Assembly (NCBI GenBank): GCA_012516115.1
Contig: JAAYXC010000396.1
Coordinates: 1-9,286 of the forward strand
Direction: 5' to 3'
Length of the DNA stretch: 9,286 nucleotides
Source of the DNA: Bacillota bacterium
GTDB taxonomy: Bacteria; Bacillota; UBA4882; JAAYXC01
The position numbers were made by a program, and so were the translations under genes. Of this stretch, positions 1-6,541 are shown in pieces (within the stretch, counting starts at the first letter, position 1; the number at the start of each line of letters is the position of its first letter). The notes beneath the pieces were generated by a model. That model was not told the origin of the DNA, ran no database searches, and saw only the letters and a program-made list of their open reading frames with translations.

Positions 1-717
1 GAGGGAGATGATCCCGCACCAAATCCAGGTCCGATGCCCACGCCACCATCCCTTTTCCCACACCTCGTCCACCAAGGCCTTTTCGGCTTCCGCGGATGCG
101 AGCAGGCTGCGGGCCCGGATGAAGCCCAGCAAAAACGCACCAGCCAGAAGAAAAACGGCCAGACAGAACGCGGTCGGAAATGCCTCGTCCCTTTTGGTGA
201 AAAAACTAAAACATAGGCTTTCAAACAAAAGGGTAGTAAAAAAAACCTGCTTCGTCTCTTCGGTGGTCGTATGAAGTCTTGCCGCCTCTTCGGCGCATCC
301 GATATGGTCGGCCCGTACGCGGGCCAAAACCGCAGAGATCTTCACCCAGGAAACGGTGAACTTTCCGGCGTAAAACGAAGCGACCAGGGAAGCCCCGGCC
401 CACCACGGAAAATCGTTACCCAAAAGGAGGAAACGATAATCCGGCGGCCAGTCAAAGGCGGCCTTCTGCCACCAGAAGAGAAAGAGGCGCAGGGGAGGCA
501 AAAAGAGTAGCGATAAAGGTAAACCGCTTATCCGTCCCCGGGCGGCCCAAAAGGAGAGGGCTCCGGTCAAGCCGGCCAAAAAGAAGATCGGCCAAGCCGC
601 CGGCCAGGGTTCGAAAACACCCGGCATGAGGGAAAAAGCCAAAGCACCGCAGGCGCCGGCCGCCATCAGACCGGCCAGGGAGAGGACTTTGCTTTCATGG
701 AGGCCTAAATCAAACAC
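1..717 (-). CDS. Polytopic membrane protein downstream of MoxR-DUF58 (partial, cut at window edge)
   Basis: An open frame runs from a GTG at 717 to the left edge of the window without a stop, giving 239 codons of a longer protein. The GTG overlaps the end of the DUF58 gene by 8 bp and is preceded by a GGGGAG ribosome site about 5 nt away, so the two are translationally coupled. The visible part is very hydrophobic. Likely membrane segments lie at residues 11-34, 40-58, 66-83, about 103-125, about 155-173 and 181-201, and another seems to begin at about 228. A charged stretch at 130-158 and one at 200-228 would be loops. I do not recognise the family. In many bacteria a MoxR-DUF58 pair is followed by a membrane protein of the transglutaminase / DUF4129 type, but no transglutaminase motif is visible here; that part could lie beyond the edge. 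Confidence 0.75.
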   Translation of the reverse strand, partial: MFDLGLHESKVLSLAGLMAAGACGALAFSLMPGVFEPWPAAWPIFFLAGLTGALSFWAARGRISGLPLSLLFLPPLRLFLFWWQKAAFDWPPDYRFLLLGNDFPWWAGASLVASFYAGKFTVSWVKISAVLARVRADHIGCAEEAARLHTTTEETKQVFFTTLLFESLCFSFFTKRDEAFPTAFCLAVFLLAGAFLLGFIRARSLLASAEAEKALVDEVWEKGWWRGHRTWIWCGIISL

Positions 718-1897
718 GTCGGCTCCCCACCCCACCGGTGGCCGGATGTCGTCTTACGGCCATGAGCGGGAGACCGGCCGCCAAAGCGGGCAGGCCGTCT
801 TTGACTCTTCCCAGAAGGAGCGGAAAGACTTCCCGGCCGCGCTTTCCGAGAGTAAGGGCTATGCCGGTCAGCTCCTCCGACCAGAAAGGGGTGAGGAGGA
901 AAAGGGCGCTTCCACGGGAAGTTCTCTCTCCGTAAAGCGTCGGCAGGGAAGAGAAACGGACCCCTCCCTCTACCGGTTGGATTCCGGCCAGCATGGTCAG
1001 GATGGATTCGGCGACTTCGTCTCCGGGATCGGCCGGGACGAAGATGATTTCTCCTCCCAGGTTGGGGACCCGGCCGTTGCTTATCAACCCCACTGCCGTC
1101 CCTTGCTGGTGAAAGTGGACGAGAAGGGAGGCGGCGGCCTCTATTCCCACCTCACTCAGGGCCGTCATTCGGTGTACCGGATAGTCCTCATCGGCCAGGT
1201 CGAGGAAGATCCAGACTTCGGAGGCCACCGTGGGGACCAATTCTTTGACCTGGAGGCGGCCCAGACGGGCGGTGGCCAACCAGTGGATCCGGCGGAGGCT
1301 GTCACCCGCCGTGTAGTCGCGGATGCCGCCGACCCAGGAGGGATCTTCGTAAGCCCGTAACCAATACCGTCGCCGCCCAAAGGGCATGGCCGCCAACCAT
1401 GGCAGCCCGGATAGTGGCCAAACCCGGGGATAGACCGTCAGCCCTTCTCCGTCGTCGGGTACAAAACGTTCGAAGCTCGTCCAGCCCATCGGGTCGCCGC
1501 CGGAAACGTTGATGCCACCCAAAGGATAATAACCCCGGCGCATCCCCGCCACCCGATAGACCATCCGGAGACGACTCCGCCCGAAGACCAGACCGGCCCC
1601 CTCATGGGGGCCGAGGAGAACGAGGTTCGGCTGGCGCGACGCCGCTACCCGAATCCACCCCAGTGGCAGGGGGGAAGCGGTCTCCGCCACGATCGTGATC
1701 TCCACCGGCTGACCGGGGAAGGCCTTGCGGACGGCCAGCCGTCGTTCGATCTTTAATCGATCAAAACTCCGCCGGCCGACCAAAGAAAAAAGGAGGAAGA
1801 AGAAGATGACCCCGTAGACGGCCCTCGCCACCAGGGGCGAAGCGGAGAAAAGAGCACAAATAAAGAGAAAAAAGAGAAGAAGCCACTTACTCCGCAT
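710..1897 (-). CDS. DUF58 domain protein, membrane-anchored partner of MoxR
   Basis: 395 residues. Two hydrophobic segments at about 5-18 and 26-40 anchor the N-terminus, followed by a cytosolic or envelope-facing beta-rich region. The DUF58 signature (VGGIRDYTAGDSLRRIHW, residues 189-206) is clear. A vWA-like strand EVWIFLDLADED follows at 227-238, without a full DxSxS metal site. DUF58 proteins are typical partners of MoxR AAA+ ATPases and are thought to help assemble or activate other proteins, often in the envelope; the exact target is unknown. An upstream ATG at 1969 would extend the protein by 24 residues inside the MoxR gene. I chose ATG 1897 because it is preceded by GAGGAAG with 6 nt spacing and starts directly at the membrane anchor. 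It overlaps the MoxR stop by 11 bp, indicating coupled translation. Confidence 0.9.
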   Translation of the reverse strand: MRSKWLLLFFLFICALFSASPLVARAVYGVIFFFLLFSLVGRRSFDRLKIERRLAVRKAFPGQPVEITIVAETASPLPLGWIRVAASRQPNLVLLGPHEGAGLVFGRSRLRMVYRVAGMRRGYYPLGGINVSGGDPMGWTSFERFVPDDGEGLTVYPRVWPLSGLPWLAAMPFGRRRYWLRAYEDPSWVGGIRDYTAGDSLRRIHWLATARLGRLQVKELVPTVASEVWIFLDLADEDYPVHRMTALSEVGIEAAASLLVHFHQQGTAVGLISNGRVPNLGGEIIFVPADPGDEVAESILTMLAGIQPVEGGVRFSSLPTLYGERTSRGSALFLLTPFWSEELTGIALTLGKRGREVFPLLLGRVKDGLPALAAGLPLMAVRRHPATGGVGSRRV

Positions 1898-2843
1898 GGA
1901 TGACTTCCTCGGTGGGGACCGGAACCCTTGCCAGCACTTGCGCCACGGCCTGGCGGGCATCGAGCCCACGCATCCGGGCTTCAGGCTTGAGGACCAGCCG
2001 GTGGGCCAAGACCGGTCCGGCCAGTTCCTTAAGGTCTTCGGGGATCACGTAACTGCGGCCGCGTAGACCGGCCAGGGCCTGAGCCGCCTTGAAGAGGGCG
2101 ATGCCAGCTCGGGGGCTGGCCCCCAGGGCTATCTCCTCGTGTTGCCGTGTGGCCGCGACGATCTCACCTATGTACCGTTTAAGGGAAGTCTCACAGCGTA
2201 CTTCTTTTACCTGGGCCTGCAGGGTCTGGATTTCTTCGGGTACCAGCACGGGCCGGAGATTTTCCAGCGGATGACGTACCCGCACCCGTTCGAGAATGGT
2301 GATGAACTCGTCCGGCGTGGGGTAGCCCAAATCCAGACAGAGCATAAATCGATCGAGTTGAGCTTCGGGGAGAGGGAAGGTACCTTCGTATTCCACCGGG
2401 TTCTGGGTGGCCATGACCAGAAAGGGCCGGGGAACCGGCCGCGGAATCCCGTCTACCGATACCTGGCGCTCCTCCATGCATTCGAGGAGAGCCGCCTGGG
2501 TACGCGGGGTGGCGCGGTTGATCTCGTCGGCGAGGAGGATATTGGTAAAGACCGGACCCGGACGGAACTCGAACTCCCCCGTCCGCTGGTTGTAGACCGA
2601 GACCCCGGTGATATCCGAAGGTAAAAGGTCGGGGGTAAACTGGATCCGCCGGCACTCCAGCCCCAGCGAGACGGCCAGGGCCCGGGCCAAGGTGGTTTTA
2701 CCCACCCCCGGGACATCCTCGATGAGGATATGGCCTTCGCAAGCCAGGGCAACCAGGGCAAGCTCCACGGCCCGCTCCCGGCCCACCAGGACCCGACGGA
2801 CGTTCTCACGGACCTTTCGCCCGATGACGGCGATGTCGGTCAT
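1887..2843 (-). CDS. MoxR family AAA+ ATPase
   Basis: 318 residues, the usual MoxR length. The Walker A motif is PGVGKTT at 45-51, Walker B is LLADEINR at 103-110, sensor 1 is ATQNP at 145-149, and the following block, rich in conserved Pro, Glu and Arg (EYEGTFPLPEAQLDRF), covers 151-166. The sensor-2 region GASPRAG is at 241-247. MoxR ATPases are cytoplasmic chaperone-like machines that use ATP to mature or insert cofactors into partner proteins, usually acting with a vWA or DUF58 protein encoded beside them, as here. ATG 2843 has an AGGGAG site 8 nt upstream. A stronger AAGGAGG at about 2870 has no start codon at the right distance. The gene follows a 120-bp gap from DUF523, so it may have its own promoter or read through from the genes upstream. 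Confidence 0.95.
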   Translation of the reverse strand: MTDIAVIGRKVRENVRRVLVGRERAVELALVALACEGHILIEDVPGVGKTTLARALAVSLGLECRRIQFTPDLLPSDITGVSVYNQRTGEFEFRPGPVFTNILLADEINRATPRTQAALLECMEERQVSVDGIPRPVPRPFLVMATQNPVEYEGTFPLPEAQLDRFMLCLDLGYPTPDEFITILERVRVRHPLENLRPVLVPEEIQTLQAQVKEVRCETSLKRYIGEIVAATRQHEEIALGASPRAGIALFKAAQALAGLRGRSYVIPEDLKELAGPVLAHRLVLKPEARMRGLDARQAVAQVLARVPVPTEEVIHAE

Positions 2844-2963
2844 CGCCTCATCTCCCTTTGAGAGTTCTCCTCCTTTCCTGTTTCGGCGGAAAGGCCGGAA
2901 ACTCCTGCCGGAACGCGGCGGCAGGGATTAAAAGCGAAATCGTTCCTGCCCGACGGCGAGCCG
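2844..2963 (-). other. Spacer between DUF523 and MoxR genes with a short hairpin
   Basis: This 120-bp gap is the longest inside the minus-strand run of genes. It contains a 7-bp perfect stem, CCTGCCG (2904-2910) with CGGCAGG (2919-2925) and an 8-nt loop. No run of T follows it on either strand, so it does not look like a strong intrinsic terminator. It could be an attenuator, an mRNA-processing site or chance. I see no convincing promoter for MoxR here. Confidence 0.35.
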
Positions 2964-3452
2964 CTACGGCCCTCTTTCTCCTTTTGCCGTAAATTCCTCT
3001 TCGCTTTGCAAAACTATTCCACGCTCCCGAAGGAGGACGGCGGCCACCCCCAAACCCGGCCGAAGCCTCCGCGTGAAACTCCCGTCGTAGATCCAACGGA
3101 CCCCACAGGAGGGACTCCGTTCTTTGAGCACGGCCGCCTTCACTCCGCAGGCCTCCGCTTTGGCCAAGGCCGCCTCGGCCCCCCGGCGGAAGGCCTCGGT
3201 CACATCTCTCCCCGTTTTATCGACCACCCTGGCCCGGCCGGCCAGGACATCATGTCCGTTACCGCCGACGATCTCCGCCGGCGGCCGGGGGATCGCCAGG
3301 CCGCCCAGGACTTCCGGACAGACGGGGACGATCTCCCGACCGGCGAGAAGCCGCAAAACGCCTTCATGCCGGCAGTGGCCGCCGTCATAGCGGCAGGCCA
3401 GGCCGAGAAGACAAGCGCTTACCAAGATAGGGCCGGGAGGGAGGACCAACAT
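2964..3452 (-). CDS. DUF523 family protein (YbbK-like)
   Basis: 162 residues covering the whole DUF523 domain. The family blocks are visible in order: ILVSACLLGLACRYDG (9-24), PVCPEVLGGLAIPRPPAEI (43-61), the LKERSPSCG block (109-117) and GLGVAAVLL (133-141). Cysteines at 14, 20, 27, 45, 102 and 116 are numerous for a protein of this size. Several fall inside the conserved blocks, which is consistent with a metal or Fe-S site, but no such cofactor is established as far as I know. The molecular function of DUF523 is unknown. ATG 3452 is preceded by AAGGGAGG with about 6 nt spacing. It starts 12 bp after the aldose epimerase stop, so the two are probably co-transcribed. Some relatives carry a C-terminal DUF1722 domain; this one does not. 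Confidence 0.9.
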   Translation of the reverse strand: MLVLPPGPILVSACLLGLACRYDGGHCRHEGVLRLLAGREIVPVCPEVLGGLAIPRPPAEIVGGNGHDVLAGRARVVDKTGRDVTEAFRRGAEAALAKAEACGVKAAVLKERSPSCGVRWIYDGSFTRRLRPGLGVAAVLLRERGIVLQSEEEFTAKGERGP

Positions 3453-3464
3453 CCTGTGCCTCCC

Positions 3465-4469
3465 TTACCCGACCGGTCCGAAGGGACGGAACTCCACCCA
3501 TTCCCGCCAACTCTTACCCGCGGCCAAGGAGACAACCCCGGTGAGAGAAGCAGGGAGGGGCAGGTTGGGGGCATTGGTCACCCAAGAATAAGGTTCAAGA
3601 CAGATGAAAGGCGCGCCCGGCGCCGGCCCGGTCCAGACGACCCAATGGGGAAACCCCCGGCCCGAAGCGTACGCTATCCCACGGCCCGACGGTTCATGCG
3701 AGAGCCGGGCCACGATCTCCGGTTCCCCCGGCGCCAATTCGGTAAAAACGTCGTCCAGACGAAGATCGGTTACCCTGGTGGTAACTAATTTCTCCTCTTC
3801 GCTCAGGGGCAGCAACCGACCGGTGGGAAAGCAATCTTTTAGCTCCCAGCGGGCCTGGGCCGGCAGGGACAACCGGTAATCGCCGGGTTCTTCTCCCTCC
3901 TTCATCGGCAGTCGGAAATAGGTATGGTAGCCGAGGCCGAAGGGGAAAGGCTCCGGCCCCTGGTTGGTGGCCTCGGCCGTGACGCGAAGCGCTCCTTCGC
4001 GCAAGGTAAAGAGAAGTTCCAACCGGAAGTCCTGGGGAAAGACCGCGGTGAAGGAAGGATGATCTCGGCCGACGAACGCGGTCCGCGCCCAGGCTCCCTT
4101 CTCGTCGGCCCCTCGGCCGAGCAGCCGCCAAGGGAGGGAGTAAACCAGGCCGTGGATGTGGTGCGGTGGCCGGTTGATGGGCAACCGATAGGTCCGACCG
4201 GCGAAGGTAAACCTTCCTTCCCAGATCCGGTTCGGTGGCAAGAGCACCGGGTGGCCGAAACGGGTAGGCCGCTCCTTAAGTTCGGCCGCGGAAGACGGGG
4301 AAAAGAAGTAGCGAATCCCCGCCGAGGGCCGGGCCAAAGAAATAACGTTACTCCCCATCGCGGGGACGATCGTGGCAACGAGGTCCGTCTCCCGGTCGTG
4401 GAGCACCACCGTCGCCAGGTCGCCGAATTCTTCTTCCCGGGCCGCATACCGGAGAGAACCCTCTGCCAT
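3465..4469 (-). CDS. Aldose 1-epimerase family protein (GalM-like)
   Basis: 334 residues. Aldose 1-epimerases interconvert the alpha and beta anomers of hexoses such as galactose and glucose in the cytoplasm. The active-site landmarks are present: PNRI (79-82), the HIHG block with His106, a second histidine in GYHTYF (His182), and the general base glutamate in ICLEPYSWVTNAPN (Glu292). The substrate sugar cannot be read from the sequence. An upstream ATG at 4571 lies inside the neighbouring gene. I chose ATG 4469 because it forms a TGATG junction with the stop of the rubredoxin-domain gene, a classic coupling arrangement, and because homology begins there. Its place within an oxidative-stress gene set is unusual, as no other sugar-metabolism gene is adjacent. 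Confidence 0.88.
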   Translation of the reverse strand: MAEGSLRYAAREEEFGDLATVVLHDRETDLVATIVPAMGSNVISLARPSAGIRYFFSPSSAAELKERPTRFGHPVLLPPNRIWEGRFTFAGRTYRLPINRPPHHIHGLVYSLPWRLLGRGADEKGAWARTAFVGRDHPSFTAVFPQDFRLELLFTLREGALRVTAEATNQGPEPFPFGLGYHTYFRLPMKEGEEPGDYRLSLPAQARWELKDCFPTGRLLPLSEEEKLVTTRVTDLRLDDVFTELAPGEPEIVARLSHEPSGRGIAYASGRGFPHWVVWTGPAPGAPFICLEPYSWVTNAPNLPLPASLTGVVSLAAGKSWREWVEFRPFGPVG

Positions 4470-4807
4470 CAGCCCCACTTCCCCTTGGCCTGATGGGTGG
4501 CGATCTCCGCCTTGACCATGCTCTGGATCACCTGGGCCTTGCCGAGGGCGTACCGGAAGACGGCCAGGCAACCCGGGTCCAAGTTATCTTCGATCCCCCG
4601 GTTCGCCAGCTCGGTTACTTTCCCCATAAGGGCGTGGAGCTCGGCATGGAGGGCATTGCTCGGCCGGGATCGCTCTAGCAAAGCCGCCGCCTCGGCCGCA
4701 AGCCCGGCGAACTGTTCCTTAGGCGCCCCACATTTGGGGCAGCGTTCCGGCGGCATCTCCCCATCGTGGATGTAACCGCAGACACCACAGCGCCATTTCT
4801 TCATCAA
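4469..4807 (-). CDS. Rubredoxin-like Fe(Cys)4 protein with C-terminal helical domain
   Basis: 112 residues. The first 33 form a short rubredoxin-type knuckle domain like the C-terminal domain of rubrerythrins: WRCGVCGYIH and PERCPKCGAP, with Cys7, Cys10, Cys23 and Cys26 as the expected iron ligands. Residues about 35-109 look all-helical, with several His and Glu (for example H54, H58, E66, H105) and one extra Cys80; I do not recognise this part. The likely role is cytoplasmic one-electron transfer, plausibly to the diiron centre of the rubrerythrin encoded 22 bp upstream. ATG 4807 is preceded by AGGAGG at 8 nt; a second ATG follows immediately at 4804. The stop overlaps the start of the epimerase gene by one base. 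All four cysteines are intact, in contrast to the neighbouring rubrerythrin. Confidence 0.88.
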   Translation of the reverse strand: MMKKWRCGVCGYIHDGEMPPERCPKCGAPKEQFAGLAAEAAALLERSRPSNALHAELHALMGKVTELANRGIEDNLDPGCLAVFRYALGKAQVIQSMVKAEIATHQAKGKWG

Positions 4808-4829
4808 GACTTCCTCCTCGCTGCGAAGT

Positions 4830-5372
4830 TCAATAGTTATCGCACTTTATCTCGAAAAACGCCCGTGGATGCGCACAGACCGGACATTTCTCCGGCGCCT
4901 CGCGGCCGGTATGGACGTAACCCCAGTTCCGCCAGCGCCACTTCAAATCGGCCGGCATCTCGGGCCGGAAGAAGACCCGTCCCTCGCCGAGATTCTCGAG
5001 CAGGGCCAGGTAACGGCGTTCGTGTTCGGCCTCCACCGCGGCCACTTTATCGAAGAAGGCGGCGATCTCACTAAAGCCTTCTTCCCGGGCCTCGCGGGCG
5101 AACTCCTTATACATGCTCGCCCACTCGTGGTGCTCGCCTTCGGCCGCGGCTTTGAGGTTGGCCACCGTATCCCCGATGCCGGCGAGGAACTTCAAGATGA
5201 CCTTGGCGTGCTCTTTCTCGTTGTCGGCGGTCTCCTGGAAGATGGCGGCGATCTGTTCATACCCTTCCTTCCGCGCCACGCTGGCAAAGTAAGTATACTT
5301 GTTGCGCGCCTGAGACTCGCCGGCGAAAGCGGCCTTCAGGTTCGCCTCGGTCTTGCTGCCCTCGAGTTTCAT
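4830..5372 (-). CDS. rbr: Rubrerythrin with degenerate rubredoxin domain
   Basis: 180 residues, normal for rubrerythrin, a cytoplasmic non-haem iron peroxidase that reduces hydrogen peroxide in anaerobes. The ferritin-like diiron domain is complete: Glu19 in FAGES, Glu52-x2-His55, glutamates at 94 and 97, and Glu114-x2-His117. The C-terminal rubredoxin domain is abnormal. The first knuckle reads KWRWRNWGYVH at 144-154, so Trp147 and Trp150 stand where the family has cysteine. The second knuckle CPVC (Cys163, Cys166) is intact, and an extra Cys177 sits near the end. A Fe(Cys)4 centre cannot form in the usual way. ATG 5372 begins at the conserved MKLEGSKTEANL N-terminus; an upstream ATG at 5414 is not conserved-looking. 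AAGGAG lies about 12 nt before the start, rather far. It follows MarR after 60 bp. Confidence 0.93.
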   Translation of the reverse strand: MKLEGSKTEANLKAAFAGESQARNKYTYFASVARKEGYEQIAAIFQETADNEKEHAKVILKFLAGIGDTVANLKAAAEGEHHEWASMYKEFAREAREEGFSEIAAFFDKVAAVEAEHERRYLALLENLGEGRVFFRPEMPADLKWRWRNWGYVHTGREAPEKCPVCAHPRAFFEIKCDNY

Positions 5373-5432
5373 CCTGCCGTCGCTCTCCTTTCGTCGTGTA
5401 AAGATTCTTCCCAACCCCCTACCGGAGAAAGG

Positions 5433-5945
5433 CTATACCTGGCGCGGACCACCCCCCAACCGGCGGTAGATCTGCTCGCCTAGGCAGTCCGCCACGTGTT
5501 CGTAGCCGCACTTGAGCCAGACCCGCTTTACCAACTCCACGTCTTGGAGTGCTACCTGAAGAAAGGCTTCTATACCCCGGCGCAAGGCGGCCCGGTCTTC
5601 CTCTTTCATCCGGGCCAAGGCCTCCTCGATCCGGCCCACCCCCGCTTTCGTCTCAGCAGCGAGGACCTCCTGGCCCCGCTGGCTCAGGACGAGCCTCCGC
5701 TCGCGCCTGTCTATCGGCCCTTCAAGACGGGCCACGATTTTCCGGCCGACCAGACGATCGACGAGCTTGGTCGCCGCGGCATTACTCACCCCTAGTGCCT
5801 CGGCCACGGCGCTCAGGTTAGGACCATCATGAAGGGCAAGGAACCGGACGGCGGCAAACTGGACCGGGGTAAGCCCTCCCGCGGTTTTTTGCCGTTCTTC
5901 AAAGGTTCGAACGAAGAGCCATATCAGACGAAGATCGTTGTCCAT
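5433..5945 (-). CDS. MarR family transcriptional regulator with Cys-His-Cys tail
   Basis: 170 residues. The winged helix-turn-helix is clear: helices around 26-66 including LSAVAEALGVSNAAATKLVDR, and a wing with the DRRERRLVLSQRG motif at 79-91. Flanking helices would form the dimer interface. The last 30 residues extend beyond a typical MarR core and contain Cys146-x3-His150-x3-Cys154, a spacing that could bind a metal or respond to oxidation. MarR proteins bind as dimers to palindromes and usually repress neighbouring genes and themselves; many respond to oxidants or phenolic ligands. Its place as first gene before rubrerythrin suggests control of peroxide defence. ATG 5945 lies 21 bp after an operator-like palindrome. 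The ribosome site (AAGGG, about 10 nt upstream) is weak. Confidence 0.92.
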   Translation of the reverse strand: MDNDLRLIWLFVRTFEERQKTAGGLTPVQFAAVRFLALHDGPNLSAVAEALGVSNAAATKLVDRLVGRKIVARLEGPIDRRERRLVLSQRGQEVLAAETKAGVGRIEEALARMKEEDRAALRRGIEAFLQVALQDVELVKRVWLKCGYEHVADCLGEQIYRRLGGGPRQV

Positions 5946-5960
5946 GGCATTTCGACCCTT

Positions 5961-5985
5961 TAATTTTTTACTAGGTTAAATATTA
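5961..5985. promoter_or_regulatory. Putative MarR operator (imperfect AT-rich palindrome)
   Basis: A 25-bp imperfect palindrome centred on 5973, in which 9 of 12 base pairs are complementary. The inner part holds TTTA (5967-5970) and TAAA (5977-5980) arms. It covers the proposed -10 box and transcription start of the MarR gene, the usual position for an autorepressor site. The sequence is AT-rich, so part of the symmetry could be chance. Confidence 0.45.
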
Positions 5986-6008
5986 CTATAGATCTTTTCC
6001 CTTGTCAC
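5980..6008 (-). promoter_or_regulatory. Putative sigma-A-type promoter of the marR-rbr operon
   Basis: On the minus strand, GTGACA (6008-6003) lies 17 bp from TAATAT (5985-5980). The -35 has one mismatch to TTGACA and the -10 has four of six matches to TATAAT. Transcription would start near 5973, about 28 nt before the MarR start codon. This is the most AT-rich spacer left of the transposase remnant and the only convincing promoter for the run of genes below it. Confidence 0.5.
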
Positions 6009-6014
6009 CGGCCG

Positions 6015-6037
6015 AAAAAGGACACAAAAGCCTTTTT
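6015..6037. terminator. Weak hairpin with T-rich arm, possible terminator
   Basis: Perfect 7-bp stem, AAAAAGG (6015-6021) with CCTTTTT (6031-6037), and a 9-nt loop. Read on the minus strand, the 3' arm itself supplies the T run, downstream of the 104-residue gene and upstream of the marR promoter. The stem has only two G-C pairs, so any termination would be weak. Confidence 0.3.
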
Positions 6038-6101
6038 AAGGTCCCCGTCCGCGCGTTTTCGCTCTAAATCGGTCTCTAATGCCACTCCACGCCTTATTTA
6101 A

Positions 6102-6416
6102 TTAACCCTCCGGCGGCAGAACGAAGTCCCGCAAGGCCCGCCAAAAAGAGCCTTTCCCTTGGGGTTTGGCCCGACCCCGGTAGGGTGAGGAACCACCTAC
6201 GTCGGCCAGGCCGAGGAGCTGGCCGAGAACCTCCAGCGCAGGGCCCATCCCGTCCCCGCTTATCTCCAGGCCCATCTTCCCCGTCCCGAGGTGGGAAACC
6301 TTCTCCACCTGAAGGCGGCGGGCCAGTAAACGCAGGCCGAAGAGGGCTTCCAGATTTACGTCGGTCCGACCGAGGAGCTCGGCGAGTCTTCGCCCTTCGT
6401 AAGTCTCATCTCCCAT
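6102..6416 (-). CDS. Hypothetical protein, 104 residues
   Basis: I do not recognise this protein. It contains no signal peptide, membrane segment, cysteine or known motif. Residues 1-40 are rich in Leu and Arg and probably helical, 43-58 are Gly-rich (GTGKMGLEISGDGMG), 59-71 look helical again, and the C-terminus is basic and ends PPEG. The frame is supported by ATG 6416 preceded by GGGGGGAAGG about 2-6 nt away, by a TAA stop before an AT-rich spacer, and by sharing the strand of its neighbours. It sits alone between the marR promoter and the transposase remnant, so the insertion may have damaged its upstream region. It could be a truncated remnant of a longer gene or a small lineage-specific protein. 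Confidence 0.5.
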   Translation of the reverse strand: MGDETYEGRRLAELLGRTDVNLEALFGLRLLARRLQVEKVSHLGTGKMGLEISGDGMGPALEVLGQLLGLADVGGSSPYRGRAKPQGKGSFWRALRDFVLPPEG

Positions 6417-6541
6417 GGCCTTCCCCCCTACTTACCGTATGCAAGCTGGGGAGGAGGAGCTTCCTACCGAGGTCCTAAAAAGAAGAGGCGGTTCAACCCG
6501 CTACTACCTACTCTTAACGGACCGGGAGATCGTGGCCCCAG
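6417..6541. other. Gene-free stretch upstream of the transposase remnant
   Basis: About 125 bp between the start of the 104-residue gene and the first recognisable transposase codons. It holds the ribosome site of that gene on the minus strand. I see no good promoter, repeat or coding signal in it. It may include unrecognisable transposase DNA. Confidence 0.3.

Noticed and set aside
626..1360. A 244-codon plus-strand open frame opposite DUF58
   Set aside because: The opposite strand carries the clear DUF58 signature; the plus-strand product shows no motif.
2848..3096. A short minus-strand open frame covering the DUF523-MoxR spacer
   Set aside because: It mostly overlaps the end of DUF523 in another frame, and its Arg-rich product has no recognisable feature.
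3006..3788. A 260-codon plus-strand open frame opposite DUF523 and the epimerase
   Set aside because: It spans two well-supported minus-strand genes and encodes a Pro/Arg/Gly-rich product typical of antisense frames in GC-rich DNA.
4898..4950. Selenocysteine or stop-codon recoding at the missing rubrerythrin cysteines
   Set aside because: Both codons are TGG, not TGA, so recoding by the known selenocysteine route does not apply.
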